Shown here one piece after another: positions 1 to 13,100 of a stretch of 64,000 bases of DNA. The stretch's first letter is position 1. Every line of letters starts with the position of its first letter. The DNA is taken from NCBI GenBank assembly GCA_021464245.1, contig JADCRB010000036.1, positions 1,135,717 through 1,199,716 of the forward strand, in the 5' to 3' direction. A program made the position numbers and the translations under genes. The notes beneath the pieces are model-generated. The model was given only the letters and a program-made list of their open reading frames with translations, was not told the DNA's origin and ran no database searches. Source of the stretch: Carallia brachiata (lineage: Eukaryota > Streptophyta > Magnoliopsida > Malpighiales > Rhizophoraceae).

Positions 1-1051
1 TCTTTCTAAAGACAAAGGCAATTTCCTGTTGGTTTCCTTGCGGTCTGCAATTAGAATTTTGTTTTTTTTTTTCAAGAAATGAGGCCAAAAGAGGTCAAAA
101 GAATGGACTGAAAAAAAAGTCAAAAGACAACAATAAGATTAGTTTTCTTTCCTTTTAATTTATTTTTTTATTTAAAAAAATTCCCGATTTTTCGTCCCGT
201 GCGTCTGAATTAACTGTGGCGAACCAACTGCCCTTGCTTCCGCTTCTAGAAGGGAACAGGGACGGTAATTCTGAATCACCTCACAGCCAGAAAAAGTCTT
301 GCCGTGGCTTTGTAAGATGCTACCACGTTTAATACATAAAATCATTTGGACGGTTTTGGCCAAAGTCCTATCCTTGACAGGGAGAAGGTTTGTTCTTTTT
401 ATTTTTTGAGAACCACCGTTAGTAGGTTAATTTCAATTGGTTTGTCATTAATTTGCAAATCAAACCGACTAATTTTGGAACAACAGCAATCAATTAAATA
501 GAAAAAGTCAGCATAATTTGTTGCATTTGGAATTGGTCAGTTTGAAGATTTTGGTGGTTTGATCCTAATAATATTGAGCATACTAAAATAGACCACGACT
601 ATGCAGACATATAATTCATGGTACATAAAAGAAATATAATTAATTTAATAATTTTTTTTTTTAAATTTAATACATTTTTTATGATCTAATAGTGTAGATT
701 TTACGCGTCAACTTTTTACCTATTATTGCATGTCCTATATAATTTTAATCAATAAAATAAAGGAAAATGACAATACAAAAGTAATAAAATATGAAATTTA
801 AAATTAACAATTAGGTGTACAATTAAAAATTACAATAAATAGAACAAAATCATAAAAATATAATATTATTTAGTTTTAATAAGTTTATGTTTAAAATAAC
901 ACATTGTCATGCGAATAATATTAGTGACATTCCGAGTTGGTTCGGCTGCACAATCAAACAGGAAGAGACATGATTCCAATCTATATTTTACCTGCTTTTG
1001 CACTGAACAATTTGGTCGGATTGGTTTGACCCAGTCCTCACCATATCTTTA
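1..1051. other. AT-rich intergenic DNA, no gene seen
   Basis: This stretch is low-complexity AT-rich DNA with homopolymer runs. Short ORFs occur on both strands but show no recognisable domain, splice structure or codon bias. A less AT-rich patch at about 180-370 has no coding signal I can support. Confidence 0.5.
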
Positions 1052-1221
1052 AAGGATATCACTAGGTAACTTCTTTTAAGTAATTTTTAAATAATTATAA
1101 AATAATATAAATTATTATATAACTAAATTTTAAAAAAATAAAAATAAATTTAATAATTTAATAACTCATATTATTTAATAACTACGTAAAAATTATTTAA
1201 AAGAAGTCACAGTATCCCTTC
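1052..1221. repeat. Small MITE-like inverted repeat
   Basis: The two ends are inverted copies of each other over about 40-50 bp. The left arm reads AACTTCTTTTAAGTAATTTT and the reverse complement of the right arm reads GACTTCTTTTAAATAATTTT. The similarity runs out to GGATA at both edges, and the interior is AT-rich without an ORF. It looks like a non-autonomous DNA element of about 170 bp. I see no convincing target-site duplication, so the family is not assigned. Confidence 0.45.
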
Positions 1222-1707
1222 TTCGAAACCTCCTCCATTTTTTTTTTTTTCCATTTTTTGCTCGCATATAAACAATGCCAGAGCACCCATACAGCCCGAC
1301 ACAACATACATTCGTTGACGGCGAGGTGGGCGACAAAATTTTATTTATTTATTTATTTTTTTGATGATAAGAGCAAAATAAACAGAAAGAGTAAAACACA
1401 GAGAATATTAGAGCAAAAAAAATTCTCAACTGCCGAGAAGAAAAACAACCTCAAACAAATTGATATATGAGATCTCACGAACCCAACCCAAAGTAGCAAT
1501 GAAATCCGGCGACAAGATTGTCCTGGGTTTTATGTTTATCTTTTGTTTTTTTTTTTGTTTTTTGAGAGGAGGGTTTTATATTTATCTTTGAAAGACAATT
1601 GTATTTTGTTACCAAACCAATCGATTCTCGATTATCAGGAGAGAGAGAAATTTGCCTTTGAAACATACCCTATATAATATATTTGTAGCGTGCACAGTCT
1701 CCCAGAT

Positions 1708-1779
1708 GGGTCCATAGCTCAGTGGTAGAGCATTTGACTGCAGATCAAGAGGTCACCGGTTCGATCCTGGTTGGGCCCT
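1708..1779 (+). tRNA. tRNA-Cys (anticodon GCA)
   Basis: The sequence folds as a complete 72-nt cloverleaf. The acceptor stem GGGTCCA pairs with TGGGCCC with one G-T wobble. The D arm contains the A-box TAGCTCAGTGG. The anticodon loop CTGCAGA places GCA at 1740-1742, with stem TTTGA/TCAAG. The T arm ACCGG/CTGGT encloses TTCGATC, which is the B-box. The discriminator base is T (U73), the identity base expected for tRNA-Cys. There is no intron and no encoded CCA, as is normal for a plant nuclear tRNA gene. Transcription by RNA polymerase III from the internal A and B boxes is inferred. Confidence 0.96.
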
Positions 1780-1833
1780 ACTAAGAAGATGCCTATTCAA
1801 CAAAATTTTTATTTAGCTACTATTTACCGTGTG

Positions 1834-1987
1834 GATGAAATCGCACTCGAGTGTGCAGAGTACATCAAAAAGAGAAGAACTTGTCAATTTTAAGAAACGG
1901 AAAAATATTTGATGATAGCGCACTTAACTGTGCAGAGTACATCAAAAAGAATATAACTTGTCAATTTTAACAAACCGAATTTTTTTT
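1834..1987. repeat. Two-copy 77-bp tandem repeat
   Basis: A 77-bp unit starting with GATGAAATCGCAC at 1834 recurs at 1911 as GATGATAGCGCAC. Both units contain GTGCAGAGTACATCAAAAAG followed by AACTTGTCAATTTTAA. The copies differ at several scattered bases. It lies about 55 bp downstream of the tRNA gene. No function is evident. Confidence 0.75.
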
Positions 1988-2004
1988 TTTTTTTTTTTTG
2001 TTTT

Positions 2005-2460
2005 TTAGGTGGTTGTTTCATAATTATCATTATATAATATGAAAAGTAAATTATATGATACGTTAAAAAAATTAGAAAAAAATTATACGATATGTCAAAT
2101 AAAATTATACGATCTGTATAACTAATTATTAAACAAAATTTAATTTTTATTGACTGATTAGACATTGTATAATTTATTTGTCAAATATACAACATGACAA
2201 GACAAGTAAATTATCTGACATCAAATAATTTGAGTTTTATTATAATTTAGGTGGTTGTTTTGTAGTTATCACTATACAATATGATAAACAAATTATACCT
2301 CACAATAGAAGAATTATAAGTAAATTATACGATATATCAAATGAAATTATACAACTTGTGTAATCAGCCATTAAAAAAATTTTGATTTTTGTCGATTGGC
2401 TACGCATCGTATAATTTATCTATTATGTCGTATGATGATAGTTATAAAATAGTCACTTAA
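2005..2460. repeat. Degenerate fold-back/MITE compound
   Basis: The motif TTAGGTGGTTGTTT followed by TTATCA occurs at 2005 and again at 2247. Its inverted counterpart (GATAGTTATAAAATAGTCAC then TTAA) ends at 2460. The 2247-2460 part therefore has inverted ends of roughly 40-50 bp, and 2005-2246 looks like a second, partial copy. The interior is repeats of AAATTATACGAT-like words. It is best read as a decayed small DNA transposon with an internal duplication; the family is uncertain. Confidence 0.45.
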
Positions 2461-3069
2461 TAAGCAGACATGTAGTGGTGTTCTTTTAAAAAATTAAATT
2501 AAAAAAATTAAAAGTATCAAGTTTTATTGATTTAATACCCAAATCCATAAACCACAATTTTTTGGTGTAATAGACACCATATGCAACCACGATTTTTCGG
2601 TGTAATAGACATCATCTGCAAGGCCATAGAAGGCAAGATATCATTACAAAATGTTTATTGAATTTAACTTAGGACATTTTTATTTTAATTGATATTTTTT
2701 AAAAATATAACTCGCTCATAATTTTACAATACAAAATTAGTGATATCTACTTAAAATAAAAATAATAAAATAGATCTATATGATATAAAATTACGAGTGA
2801 GTTATACTAATAAAAAAGTTGAAAAATCCTCACAATCATATATACTTTTTAATGTTGCTATGAATTCATGATATACATTTTTCTAGGATTTTAATACTTT
2901 GTGCTAACTGCCTTTGCTCGCATAAATGTGTGTATGGGCTTGTTTCCAGAAGACGGAGCAGGGATGTTTACTATATTCTCAATTTCTATTTCCTCACCTG
3001 AGTAATAAAGAACCACAATTTGACTTTTCCCGTGAATACAAGAAACTCGTCATAAGCTTTATGGAGCAT

Positions 3070-3205
3070 AAAAGTGTGTTTAATGTATGATATAAAGGAA
3101 AATAATATAAGATAAATTAATTTTATTTCTATTTAATTTTATATAGTATAAAATTAATTTATTTTTTATTATCTTACTTTATGCTACGTACTAAACGTAC
3201 CCTTA
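3070..3205. repeat. Small MITE-like inverted repeat
   Basis: The arms are GTGTGTTTAATGTATGATAT on the left and, reverse complemented, GTACGTTTAGTACGTAGCAT on the right. Both arms continue into a shared AAAG...AGATAA...AAATTAATTTTAT. The length is about 135 bp with an AT-rich core and no ORF. It resembles small PIF/Tourist-like elements, but a target duplication is not clear. Confidence 0.45.
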
Positions 3206-4624
3206 ATACTTAAAAATTATAACTTTGTCGATACCAACAAGGCCCTCGTAAAAGAGCCAAGTTGATCGAACTTTGGCTGCATATCCTTCGAACCGTGACT
3301 GTTGCACGTGCACATAAGTTGCCCTGGAAACAACTTCCTTCTGAAAAACTGAGAGAATGGATCAATTGGCTAAGAAATTAATACCACAGCAGAAAATGGA
3401 TCAATGGGCTTGGCTTTTTTACCTTTATATTTGTAATGCAAGTGGTCACACAACTTTGCGGCTCATCACCTGCAAGAATTTACAACTTGGTAACAAAGCG
3501 GAGGAAATCCGAATCAGGTGAGAGCCAAACTTAGGTACGGCCAAACTTAAAGTTCGGGCTCATAAAAATGCTACGTTTCCCAATCCAACTAAACCAAAAA
3601 AAAAAAAAAAACGTGAAAACAAATTGAAAAATATTGAAAGGAAGTTATTGAAACAAAAGACCATTTCAACCATGAAGTGAGGCAGACAAGCAAATTTGGT
3701 GTTAGTGCTTATTCTCTGTTATCGGGCCTAAGGCCAGGCCGGGACAAACAATAGGGGCTGCCACCATCAGTGCACTGGGTCATCTAAACAGCAACCTCTT
3801 CACTACTCACCCAGCGGGAAACCCAACTGCCAATTATGGACGAGACTAGGTGTAGAGAGCATGTGCAATGAGAAGCATTATTCTTCAACCCAAAAAAAAA
3901 AAAAAAAATTAATTTAAGTAATCATTAATCTTATTGGTATATATTAGAAGTACAAAATATTTACAATGAAGCTCCGAACATTAATTTAAATGGTTATTAG
4001 CCTTTTCGATTAAAGTTGTAATTGAAAATTTAACTTCTATCAAACTATCATACCGCTCTTTCTTCTCTTTTATATATAAAAAAAAAGTACCTGCATCCAG
4101 TGGCATATCGTTGAATGTTTCAATTTATTTCTTAAATTTAAATTAAAATTTGAATGAAATTTTACTCTTAATTTTGAATTCTTTTTTATTTTTTTTTTTT
4201 CAAAATAAAAAGTTTCTTAAAAACAAATAATAATAAATTATTTATATACGTACATGTACCTAACATTTTCGGTATTCCGTTCAACCGTCATCCCCTGTCG
4301 TTCTCTTGGCACCAAATGAAGGGAATCATGAAGTTGGAATCATGAGCTGTCCCTTCACTGCCCAATTCCCACTCCCAAATTCATCAGTAAGACTAGCTAT
4401 ATCTCGCAGCTCTCCTCTCTCACGGAACCTAGAACTGAGAATCCACAACCCCCCCCATCCCCCAGAAAAAAAAGAAAATAAAAACTTGCCAATCTCCCAT
4501 TCTCTAGCCAACCCAGAAGTGAATAATTTAATTTTCATTCATCAAAAAGACGAGAAACTCTATCACCTTAAGCACCACAAAACAAGAACCACCGCCTGAT
4601 TGTTAAAATAACCAGCTCAGAGAC
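3206..4624 (+). promoter_or_regulatory. Upstream region of the carotenoid isomerase gene
   Basis: This is non-coding DNA before the CRTISO start. The last ~250 bp (about 4380-4624) is pyrimidine-rich then A-rich, as plant 5' UTRs often are. A 10-codon upstream ORF (ATG at 4316, stop ending 4345) would lie in the leader only if transcription starts upstream of it, which the sequence does not settle. Poly(A) runs occur at about 3597 and 3891. No strong TATA box could be fixed. Confidence 0.35.
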
Positions 4625-7600
4625 ATGAGTTCAGGGTTTCACAATTCTCAGTTTTCTGGTCTGTGCAATACTGTACAGTTGGGTAACTGCAGACCCAGAA
4701 GCCAAAAACGCAGAATTCTCGCTTTAGAATCTCCCAAAACCTCTGTTTTCACCTCTGACAAGCTCAGCAGCGTGCTTGTGGGGGTTTACAGTACATCCCG
4801 TGGAACCTTGGAAACCAAAGCTGTGCCCAGCAATCTATGCAGAACCTCAAGTTTCAGTCTTGAGAAAAAGCTTGGTAAAGTAAAGACTGGATTTTGCAGG
4901 GCAAGGAGGGGTCTTTCTTTAAGACCGAATTCAGCATTGAGTGTTGATAAAGAAGTGGATATTGTGGGAAATGAAGGAATTAACAGAGATAGAACCATGT
5001 ATGATGCTATTGTTATCGGGTCTGGGATTGGTGGGTTGGTTGCTGCGACACAACTGGCAGTGAAGGGAGCCAAGGTGTTGGTTTTGGAGAAGTATGTGAT
5101 TCCCGGAGGGAGTTCTGGGTATTACCAGAAGCATGGATATACTTTTGATGTTGGCTCTTCTGTGATGTTCGGTTTCAGTGACAAGGTCAGGAGTTAAAAT
5201 TATTTTTCTTATATAGTTGTGGCTTTTTTTAAACCTTTTTGTTAGCGGTTAGAAAACAAAATTGATAACAAGATGGTATGCAGCATTATGTAAACTTGAG
5301 GATTCTATTTCATGTAGAGAAACTTGGATGGTTATTCGGAAATTAAGAAGCAAGAGTAGCCTGATGTAGTATGGCCATCACACAGTGAAATTGTGTCTAA
5401 TATTTGCCAAACAGTTTGAGCTAAGAGAATGTTCTCCTTGATAACGAGAAAAAACTTCTGATTGCAGACTGGCTTATGTTTGTTTCCCCATGAAAAAAAG
5501 TTCTATGGTATGCTATTATGTTTCTGTTTGGTATTTGTTGTGTTGAATGAGTGGTCCTGTCAGAGTCATGCTCTTCACAGTTTTAGTAAGCTTTTCCTTT
5601 GTGCAGGGCAATCTAAATTTGATAACTCAAGCATTGGCAGCAGTTGGTTGTAAAATGGAGGTGATTCCTGATCCAACTACTGTTCATTTTCATCTTCCCA
5701 ATAACCTTTCTGTTCAAGTTCACAGAGAGTACAGCGACTTCATCTCAGAACTTACGGACAAATTTCCGCATGAAAAAGAGGGCATCCTCAAGTTTTATGG
5801 AGAATGTTGGAAGGTTTGTTTCTGACGGGCATTTAGCACACTCCAACCCAAAATAATTAACGTACTCTGATCTATCTTTGTGTTGGGGTAGATATTCAAT
5901 GCCTTGAACTCGCTGGAATTGAAATCTCTTGAGGAACCAATTTACCTGTTTGGACAGTTCTTTCAGAAGCCTTTGAATGCCTGACACTGGGTAATTTTTT
6001 CCTCATACTTTTCCTTTCGAATCAAGCAATGAAATTGAATGAAAATTTCTGGTGAAGAAGATTACAATCTACATACAAGAATGAGTATCAAGAATATATT
6101 CCTGTTTACAATTCTTACCACAGTATCTTTTCGTTCGGAATTCGATAAAAGAATCATGTTATTATATGTATCCAGGTTTTGCAATAAGTGTATTTAGTTC
6201 TTGACCATTACGTTTCATGCTGATTTCATATTTTACATGCTAAAGCTATTGCTGGTACAACTTTGATGTTACTGTCTTCGTCATCTGATATGACCAGGCT
6301 GCATAATTGCTTTTTTTTTTTTTTTCCACTAACTACCTGAAAAGTAAATATGTTGGAGTGTTTATCTGTTATGGCATTGGTTTTGACGGTTAAGAACTAA
6401 GACAATAATGTCTTTGTAAAGGTGATTGTGTGATAAGTATGATGATGGTCTTGACTAGTTCTACCTTGATTGTCCCACATCTGGTTCTTAGCTCTTTTTC
6501 TTTCCTTTTTATTCTCATTTATTTAAAATGCTTGTATCTCCTGTTCCTGTGACTTCTCATGAATCCCTGATTTTATGTATCTGTCTTTTCTTTTTTTCCT
6601 GCGTGGATATTTATGTTGTTTAATTATTGAAGCACTGAATGTGAGACATCGGACATATCTACATGATGCTTCTTTTTCTGCAGCCTATTATCTGCCTCAA
6701 AATGCCGGAGATATAGCTCGCAAGTACATAAGGGATCCTGAGCTATTATCTTTTGTTGATGCGGAGGTGTGATAGATTTGCTTCCTTGGCCTTGATGACA
6801 TTCTATTGATTTCTTGATCCTTGAGGATCCACTGAAAAATTATGATTCCTTCTTGAAAATAAACAGTTTTTGTGTTTATCTTTGTGCAGTGTTTTATAGT
6901 GAGCACAGTTAATGCTTTGCAGACCCCAATGATCAATGCAAGCATGGTAAATGAACTTTACCTCTTGTATTTATTAGTATTCTTTTGGATTAAGCTTTCT
7001 GCGTCAGGTGTTATGTGATAGGCATTTTGGAGGGATTAACTACCCAGTTGGTGGTGTTGGTGGAATTGCAAAGTCCTTAGCAAAAGGTCTTGTTAGCAAG
7101 GGTAGCGAGATAAATTACAAGGCAAACGTAACTAGCATCATACTTGAGCATGGAAAGGCAGTGAGTGTGACTTAGTGATTAAATGATGATATATATTTCT
7201 TCCTTAGTCATTGTATATGTAAAGATAATGATTTTGTTGTCTATATCCCTTTAATTGGTAGGCAGGAGTGAGGCTGTCTGACGGAAGGGAGTTCTTTGCC
7301 AAAACCATCATTTCAAATGCAACTAGATGGGACACCTTTGGTTAGTTTTAGAAGCAAATTTTTTGACATTTTAATGATTTGTTTCAACGATTATCTTTTG
7401 ATGCCTTCTCTGTAGCTGGTCCTTTATGAAGCAATTAAATGCATCTCAGGGAAGCTGTTAAAAGGTGAAAGCCTTCCAAAAGAGGAAGAAAATTTCCAAA
7501 AGGTTTATGTCAAGGCTCCATCTTTTCTTTCCATCCACATGGGTGTTACTGCTGCGGTTCTTCCACCTGATACAGATTGTCATCATTTTGTGCTCGAGGT

Positions 7601-9265
7601 ACAGTATTTCATTGTTTAATTGCTCGGCAATTTGTGAAGTCATTTTATGTCAATCACTCATGGAAATTGTGGGGATATTTTACTTGATATGTTTAATGTC
7701 CTTCTTCTCTGCATTAGGATGACTGGGAAAGACTTGAGGAGCCCTATGGAAGCATATTCTTAAGCATTCCCACTATTCTCGATCCATCATTGGCTCCTGA
7801 AGGACGCCATATTCTTCACATATTTACAACTTCTTCAATAGAAGATTGGGAGGTAACAACAAATTAATTTTGGCTTGCAAAGTGACATATGGAATGGTCA
7901 TTATTTCTGCCCTCCCTCCCAAAACCAAATATTTTTCTTTCCCGGATTCTTAGTCGTTGGATTTTACCATTTAGGGACTTCCCAAGGAGAAGTATGAGGC
8001 AAAAAAGGACCATGTTGCAGATGAGATTATCAGCAGATTAGAGAAGAAGCTGTTTCCAGGGCTTAGGTCATCTATTGATTTTATGGAGGTATACAACAGT
8101 AACGGATGCAAAGACAGTTAAATTTAGCCTGTAGATGGGCAACGGAAACGACATTATAACAGTCACATCTCTGAACTAAATCCTGAATGGGCACACTCAA
8201 TTGTTTTCTGGCCTGAGTAGTTGGACTAATCTTTGCAATTGATGGGTTCCTGGGAATCTAGGGAGGGTGTAACAACTATTTGTTTGCTCTGCAGCTCTAA
8301 CTTCACAAATTTTAGTTGATCATGTTTCCCTGCTGAGAAAGCTCTTTGCCCTATCTGTTAAATTTTTGCATAAAAGATTTATATAGTGGCTGTACAGTAA
8401 TATGCTGTATCGGGTGGAAGCTAGTGTCGGCTCAGTGCTCAACTTTAATATTACCTGCGAATGCAATAGCTTACTTCAGACGTCAGCAATTTTTTTCAAA
8501 TCTTATTTACTCATAAAAAGCTTCTCTACTACAGGTGGGGTCACCCAAGACACATAGGCGGTTTCTGGCTAGGGATAATGGTACATATGGACCAATGCCA
8601 CGGAGAACTCCTAAAGGCCTGTTAGGGATGCCATTCAACACAACAGTATGTCTGCTTACTCTATGAATTAATGGTTTTGTAGGTTTTAATAACTTTCTTT
8701 CAGGCCTACCTACTGAAGCGGCTGACCAATAAGTGTTACTTGCAGTCTATAGATGGCCTTTACTGTGTTGGGGACAGCTGCTTTCCTGGACAGGGTGTTA
8801 TAGCTGTGGCCTTTTCTGGAGTAATGTGTGCTCATCGAGTAGCAGCTGACATTGGTAAGAATATAATGTAATGTGTTTTTGGTATTGGCCATCATACGTC
8901 TGCTGTTTATCTACAAAGGAATTTTTGATGATGCTAGAAGAAGAAATACTGATTTAAATGGGCTTGTTCCTTTAAACAGGTTGAAATGGTGTTGAGATTA
9001 TTAACTAATGTTAAACCTCCAAAGTTGTTCCTGACTGGCATCTTTTATACCTTTTCTTTACTTGATGCATTTGAATTCCAAAAGCAATCAAAAACAAAAC
9101 TCCTTTGAGGTTAACATTTGTTGGGTTTTCTCCAGTTGAATGAATCAATATATTTAGTTCCTTTTTTTTTTTTTGTCCATTATAATGATAGGTCTCGAGA
9201 AAAAGTCCCCTGTGTTGGATGCTGCACTACTTAGACTTCTTGGCTGGTTAAGGACACTGGCATAA
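4625..9265 (+). CDS. CRTISO: Prolycopene isomerase (carotenoid isomerase), frameshifted in exon 3
   Basis: This gene encodes the plastid FAD-dependent enzyme that converts 7,9,9',7'-tetra-cis-lycopene (prolycopene) to all-trans-lycopene. The coding exons read as 4625-5185, 5607-5813, 5892-5990, 6684-6766, 6890-6946, 7008-7160, 7262-7340, 7450-7598, 7718-7852, 7975-8088, 8535-8645, 8746-8854 and 9192-9265, all GT-AG. Residues 1 to ~120 are Ser/Arg-rich, like a transit peptide. The FAD-binding GSGIGG motif is at residues 132-137. The C-terminal part carries GDSCFPGQG and ends LLGWLRTLA, as in known CRTISO. In exon 3 the conserved PLECLTL needs CCTTTGGAATGC but the sequence has CCTTTGAATGC. This missing G (at 5975/5976) brings in TGA at 5982-5984, leaving about 286 residues instead of ~643. 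Every later exon is conserved and in phase if that base is restored, so a sequencing error or a very recent null allele is likely. The gene is convergent with ABCG22. Confidence 0.93.
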
Positions 9266-10131
9266 GTTGTCAATCGGGGAAAAGAAATTCAAATATCTGG
9301 GTGACTTCTTTTGCATCCTGAGTCATAACGACAGATGACATGACCAACACTCGAAAGTTATTGTTGACTTATAGACATTGGTAATGAAATCTTCTTCTGT
9401 AACTCATTCCATAGGCTCCACCAATGTGTACAGAACTGTGGAATGGCCTTAAGAAAATCTCCTTTTTTTTTTTTTTTTAATCTCATATTTTGGTTTTCCA
9501 CCCCTGATTTAGTTATGTGATTACTCATGGTGATTTGTCTGGATGTACTGGCATAATTTCCTTGGCAATTTTCTTGGGGAAACTCAATAACATATACGAG
9601 CTGTGATTTTCATCATCCTCGAATATCAATATGGTGTCTGATTATCAGTGTTTCATCCTTATGTAAGAATCTTATGTTGTCATTACCCTGGCTCTTCCCT
9701 TGTGAATAAAACCCATGGGATTATGTTCTATCAAAAACATATGCTTGGTTCCATCCTAACTATTTGAGAAATCATTGTCAAATTCAGTAAATTGCTCGAG
9801 TAGTTGTTTAATACATTTGAAAATATTACAATGCTGCACGAAATATTACAGACTGGCTCGTGATCAGGAGACAATGATACGATGTAATAGGATCTCCTAG
9901 TGTTCTCGTGACAGCAAAGTCCTCCTACATGTCTAAGTTTCAATGCTCTATTGAGTTGACATCCTGCAGAAGAGAGCTCCACAGATGCTGGAAGGATAAT
10001 GGTTCTGGTGATGCATTGGCAACCATTGCCAGCTTCCCATTTCCTGGCGGGGAACAGATTCTTTAGCTAGATGTCTCTGAGCAAGCAAAATTGGAAGCTA
10101 ACTGCCCAGTATGCTGTGAAGTTTGCGCTTA
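9266..10131. other. Shared 3' region between convergent CRTISO and ABCG22
   Basis: The CRTISO stop (ends 9265, + strand) and the ABCG22 stop (ends 10132, - strand) are 866 bp apart and face each other. The interval should hold both 3' UTRs. It contains AATAAA-type words, for example near 9704, and a T-run at about 9462. No additional gene is supported. Confidence 0.6.
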
Positions 10132-13100
10132 TTATGCCCCAGATTGGAGCTTCATCCTCCTCAAAGATACGTAAGCCAATAGACGGTAGCCAAAAACCAT
10201 TGCCACCAGGGCACCAATTTCTGTTAATCCAGAGTCTATTCTCGTTCCATTTATGCTGGGCATCAAGTCTTTATATTGCACCTTCAGCAGAAGCTTGTAA
10301 GTGTGGTAATTGAAGGACATATAGCGGATCCATGAAACGAACACCGGTACTTTCTGCAAAATTTACTAGGTTTATGCCTTTTCCTTGATAATGGATGAGA
10401 CTTTTTAAAAGGAAATGTGAATCAGAACTGGTTCTCCTAGAGAGCTTTTTCTTTTACTGACTTAACAAGCTCCATCTCCTAACTGTATGCTCCGACACTT
10501 CACCGTTGGTTGTTGAGGAAAGCAAATATACATAAATAAAGTGAACACCCCCACGTTGTTTAAAATCTATAATGGAGTTAATTACACTAAAGTTCATTCA
10601 AGAATTTGCAAGAAGAGCAATGTAGAATTGTCAAAATAGTGACTTGCAAACAACATTTGCATGTTTACCTTCACGAAAAAACCTCCGGCCAGCATGAAGG
10701 TCATTACAGTTACTGATGCCAACGTTGTGGCCTTCTTCAGGTCCATCAGCGTAGCCCCAATGGCTAGTCCTAGTCCCTGCCATTACAGACACGTTTTGTT
10801 GAGCATTAATATAGGACCATCTTAACTATTAGGATTTACAAAAACGGCTTACCTGAGCAGCTACAATGCAGAGAAAAACTGTGAGCAAGCTCAGGAAGAA
10901 GGAAGCAGCGCTGAGTCTCAAGCCAGCCATGAAGTAGACAACAAGAAGGAAAAGTACTGGAAGTACTAAATCAAGCGGAAGGTCACTTGTTGTTCTTGCA
11001 AGAAAATATGCACTTAATCTGTACATATCAGCTGCGCGTTCCTTACTCAGCATAGCTCTTTCTTGAGGAAATGTGAAGATTGCTGTGAAGACAGGAAAGA
11101 ATCCCCAGAAAACAGCAATGAAGAAAAGCAGCCCTGCCTGCAATGTAAGAAGGTTCAGTTTCTGGCAACGATCTGATCATTCGTGTAAGAAAGAAAAGAG
11201 ATATTCGAGAAATACTTCAGAATGGAATCTTTGTGACCAAATGCTTGTGTCCATTTCTCAGGGATATATTCTTCGATATCAAAATACTAACTAGAAAGGG
11301 TCTTATGTTGAATTTCCAAAGTATCTTTTGCTTGCTAAGAACCTGTAGCAAGAAAACCATCTAGTCCAACTCTGTTCAGATATATTTATTAGTGCAAGTT
11401 TAGCAGGAACTAGGAGAATCAGATGCCATTATTACTTGAGACACACTAAATCACATGCAGTTACTTGCCTGATCTTGCAGGCCTTTGGGGTTGCCACTAT
11501 CTGATTGCCACCATAGTAATCCCAAGATAACTGCAGTGGAGAGAACTTGGGTGATCCTCAGCCAGCTAAAATAGTCGTGGCGACGTTCTTTGATTCCTCT
11601 ACAAAACAAGATAGTGTATTGATCCCACCAGCTTGCTCCCCATTGTCTTCTATGAGAAGAAACTTTGGACTTCACTTCTTCATCAAGGGGTATGGGAACC
11701 ATGAGATTCTCCTTTTCCTTTTCTGCAACTTTTGTCTCGTAGGCTTCCACAAGATACTGTTTGACATAGAAACATTACTGAGTTAAATACCAGCTTTTGA
11801 TTTCGTGCCAATGCTGTACAAGCATATTTGGTTTTTTTTTTTTTTTTTAGTGTGATATTTGAAATTGTTTGAAATCATTTACTTAGTATCAGTAACTCTC
11901 TCTTATTTTTCAACTCTGGCTGGGCCTGAAATATCAAATCTTATTAACAGTTTGGCATGGTAAGTCTACCAATGGCAGGAAAAGGACCCTGCATTTGACC
12001 AGTTTATAAAGAGCTGTGGCATGAACTGCACTTCCGAAATCAGTCTTGTCCTTTAAGAGTGTGTCTGCTAAAAATCCTACCTCGTGTACAACAGTAGGAG
12101 ATGGCTTCCCATTTATTGTTTCAGCAGTATAATTCCCCAGTTGCACTTTATCCTCCAATTCTGATGGCACAGAAACATCATTTATGTGGCCATTGGCAAG
12201 GTCAAGTAAGAACTCTGCTGGGTTCATGGCAATGAGAGGATTACACCCAATAGATGAGAAATACACCATTGCCTCTGACGCCTTTCCAAAGTACAGCAAG
12301 TTTCCTTTCCCAAGAAGTATAAGCTTGTCAAATTTGTGGAAGAGTCTACTTGATGGTTGGTGGATTGTTGTTACCACCGTTTTCCCAGCCTGCCATGAGG
12401 TTCAACAGAAAAGGTTACATCCGCATTTACTAGCATCAAATCACAGGTCTCTGAATCGTGGTTGTCAGAGACCGAGGCTTCAATTAGGCATGTCAAAAGA
12501 GGAATGCTTACTTCTGCTATGTCATGTAACATCTGAACTATCCTCAGAGCCGTTGTAGAGTCCAAGCCAGAGGTTGGTTCATCAAGAAACAGTAGAGAAG
12601 GGTTGATTATAATCTCATTGCCGATACAGACTCTTTTCCTTTCCCCACCTGACACTCCACGGACAAATGAGCCTCCAATCATGGTATCCTGACACCTGCA
12701 CGCATCAATAATAGCAGCGTTTAGCTTTCAAGATTGCTACTTTGATGGATGTCAACTGGCTGGTGACTTAGGGAAAGGAGAACATACCTCTCCAAGCCTA
12801 GCTCGCAGATAACATCCATGGCCCGTTTTTCCTTCTGCTCTTTTGTCAACGTCTTTGGCAATCGGAGGAGGGCTGCATATGTCAACGTTTCTTTCACTGT
12901 GAGGTGAGGAAAGAGCACATCGTCTTGAGTCACGAATCCTATCCTGCCATTTGTTTGGAAGGAGGTCATATTTGTGGCTGACCAAATAATAAAGTCAACT
13001 CTGCTATTTCAATTCTGTCTCCTTGTTCACACGTATGATGCGTATCATACCAAGTCTTTTTCCTGTTCTTTTCATCATCTACCAGTCTTTAATAAGCGAA

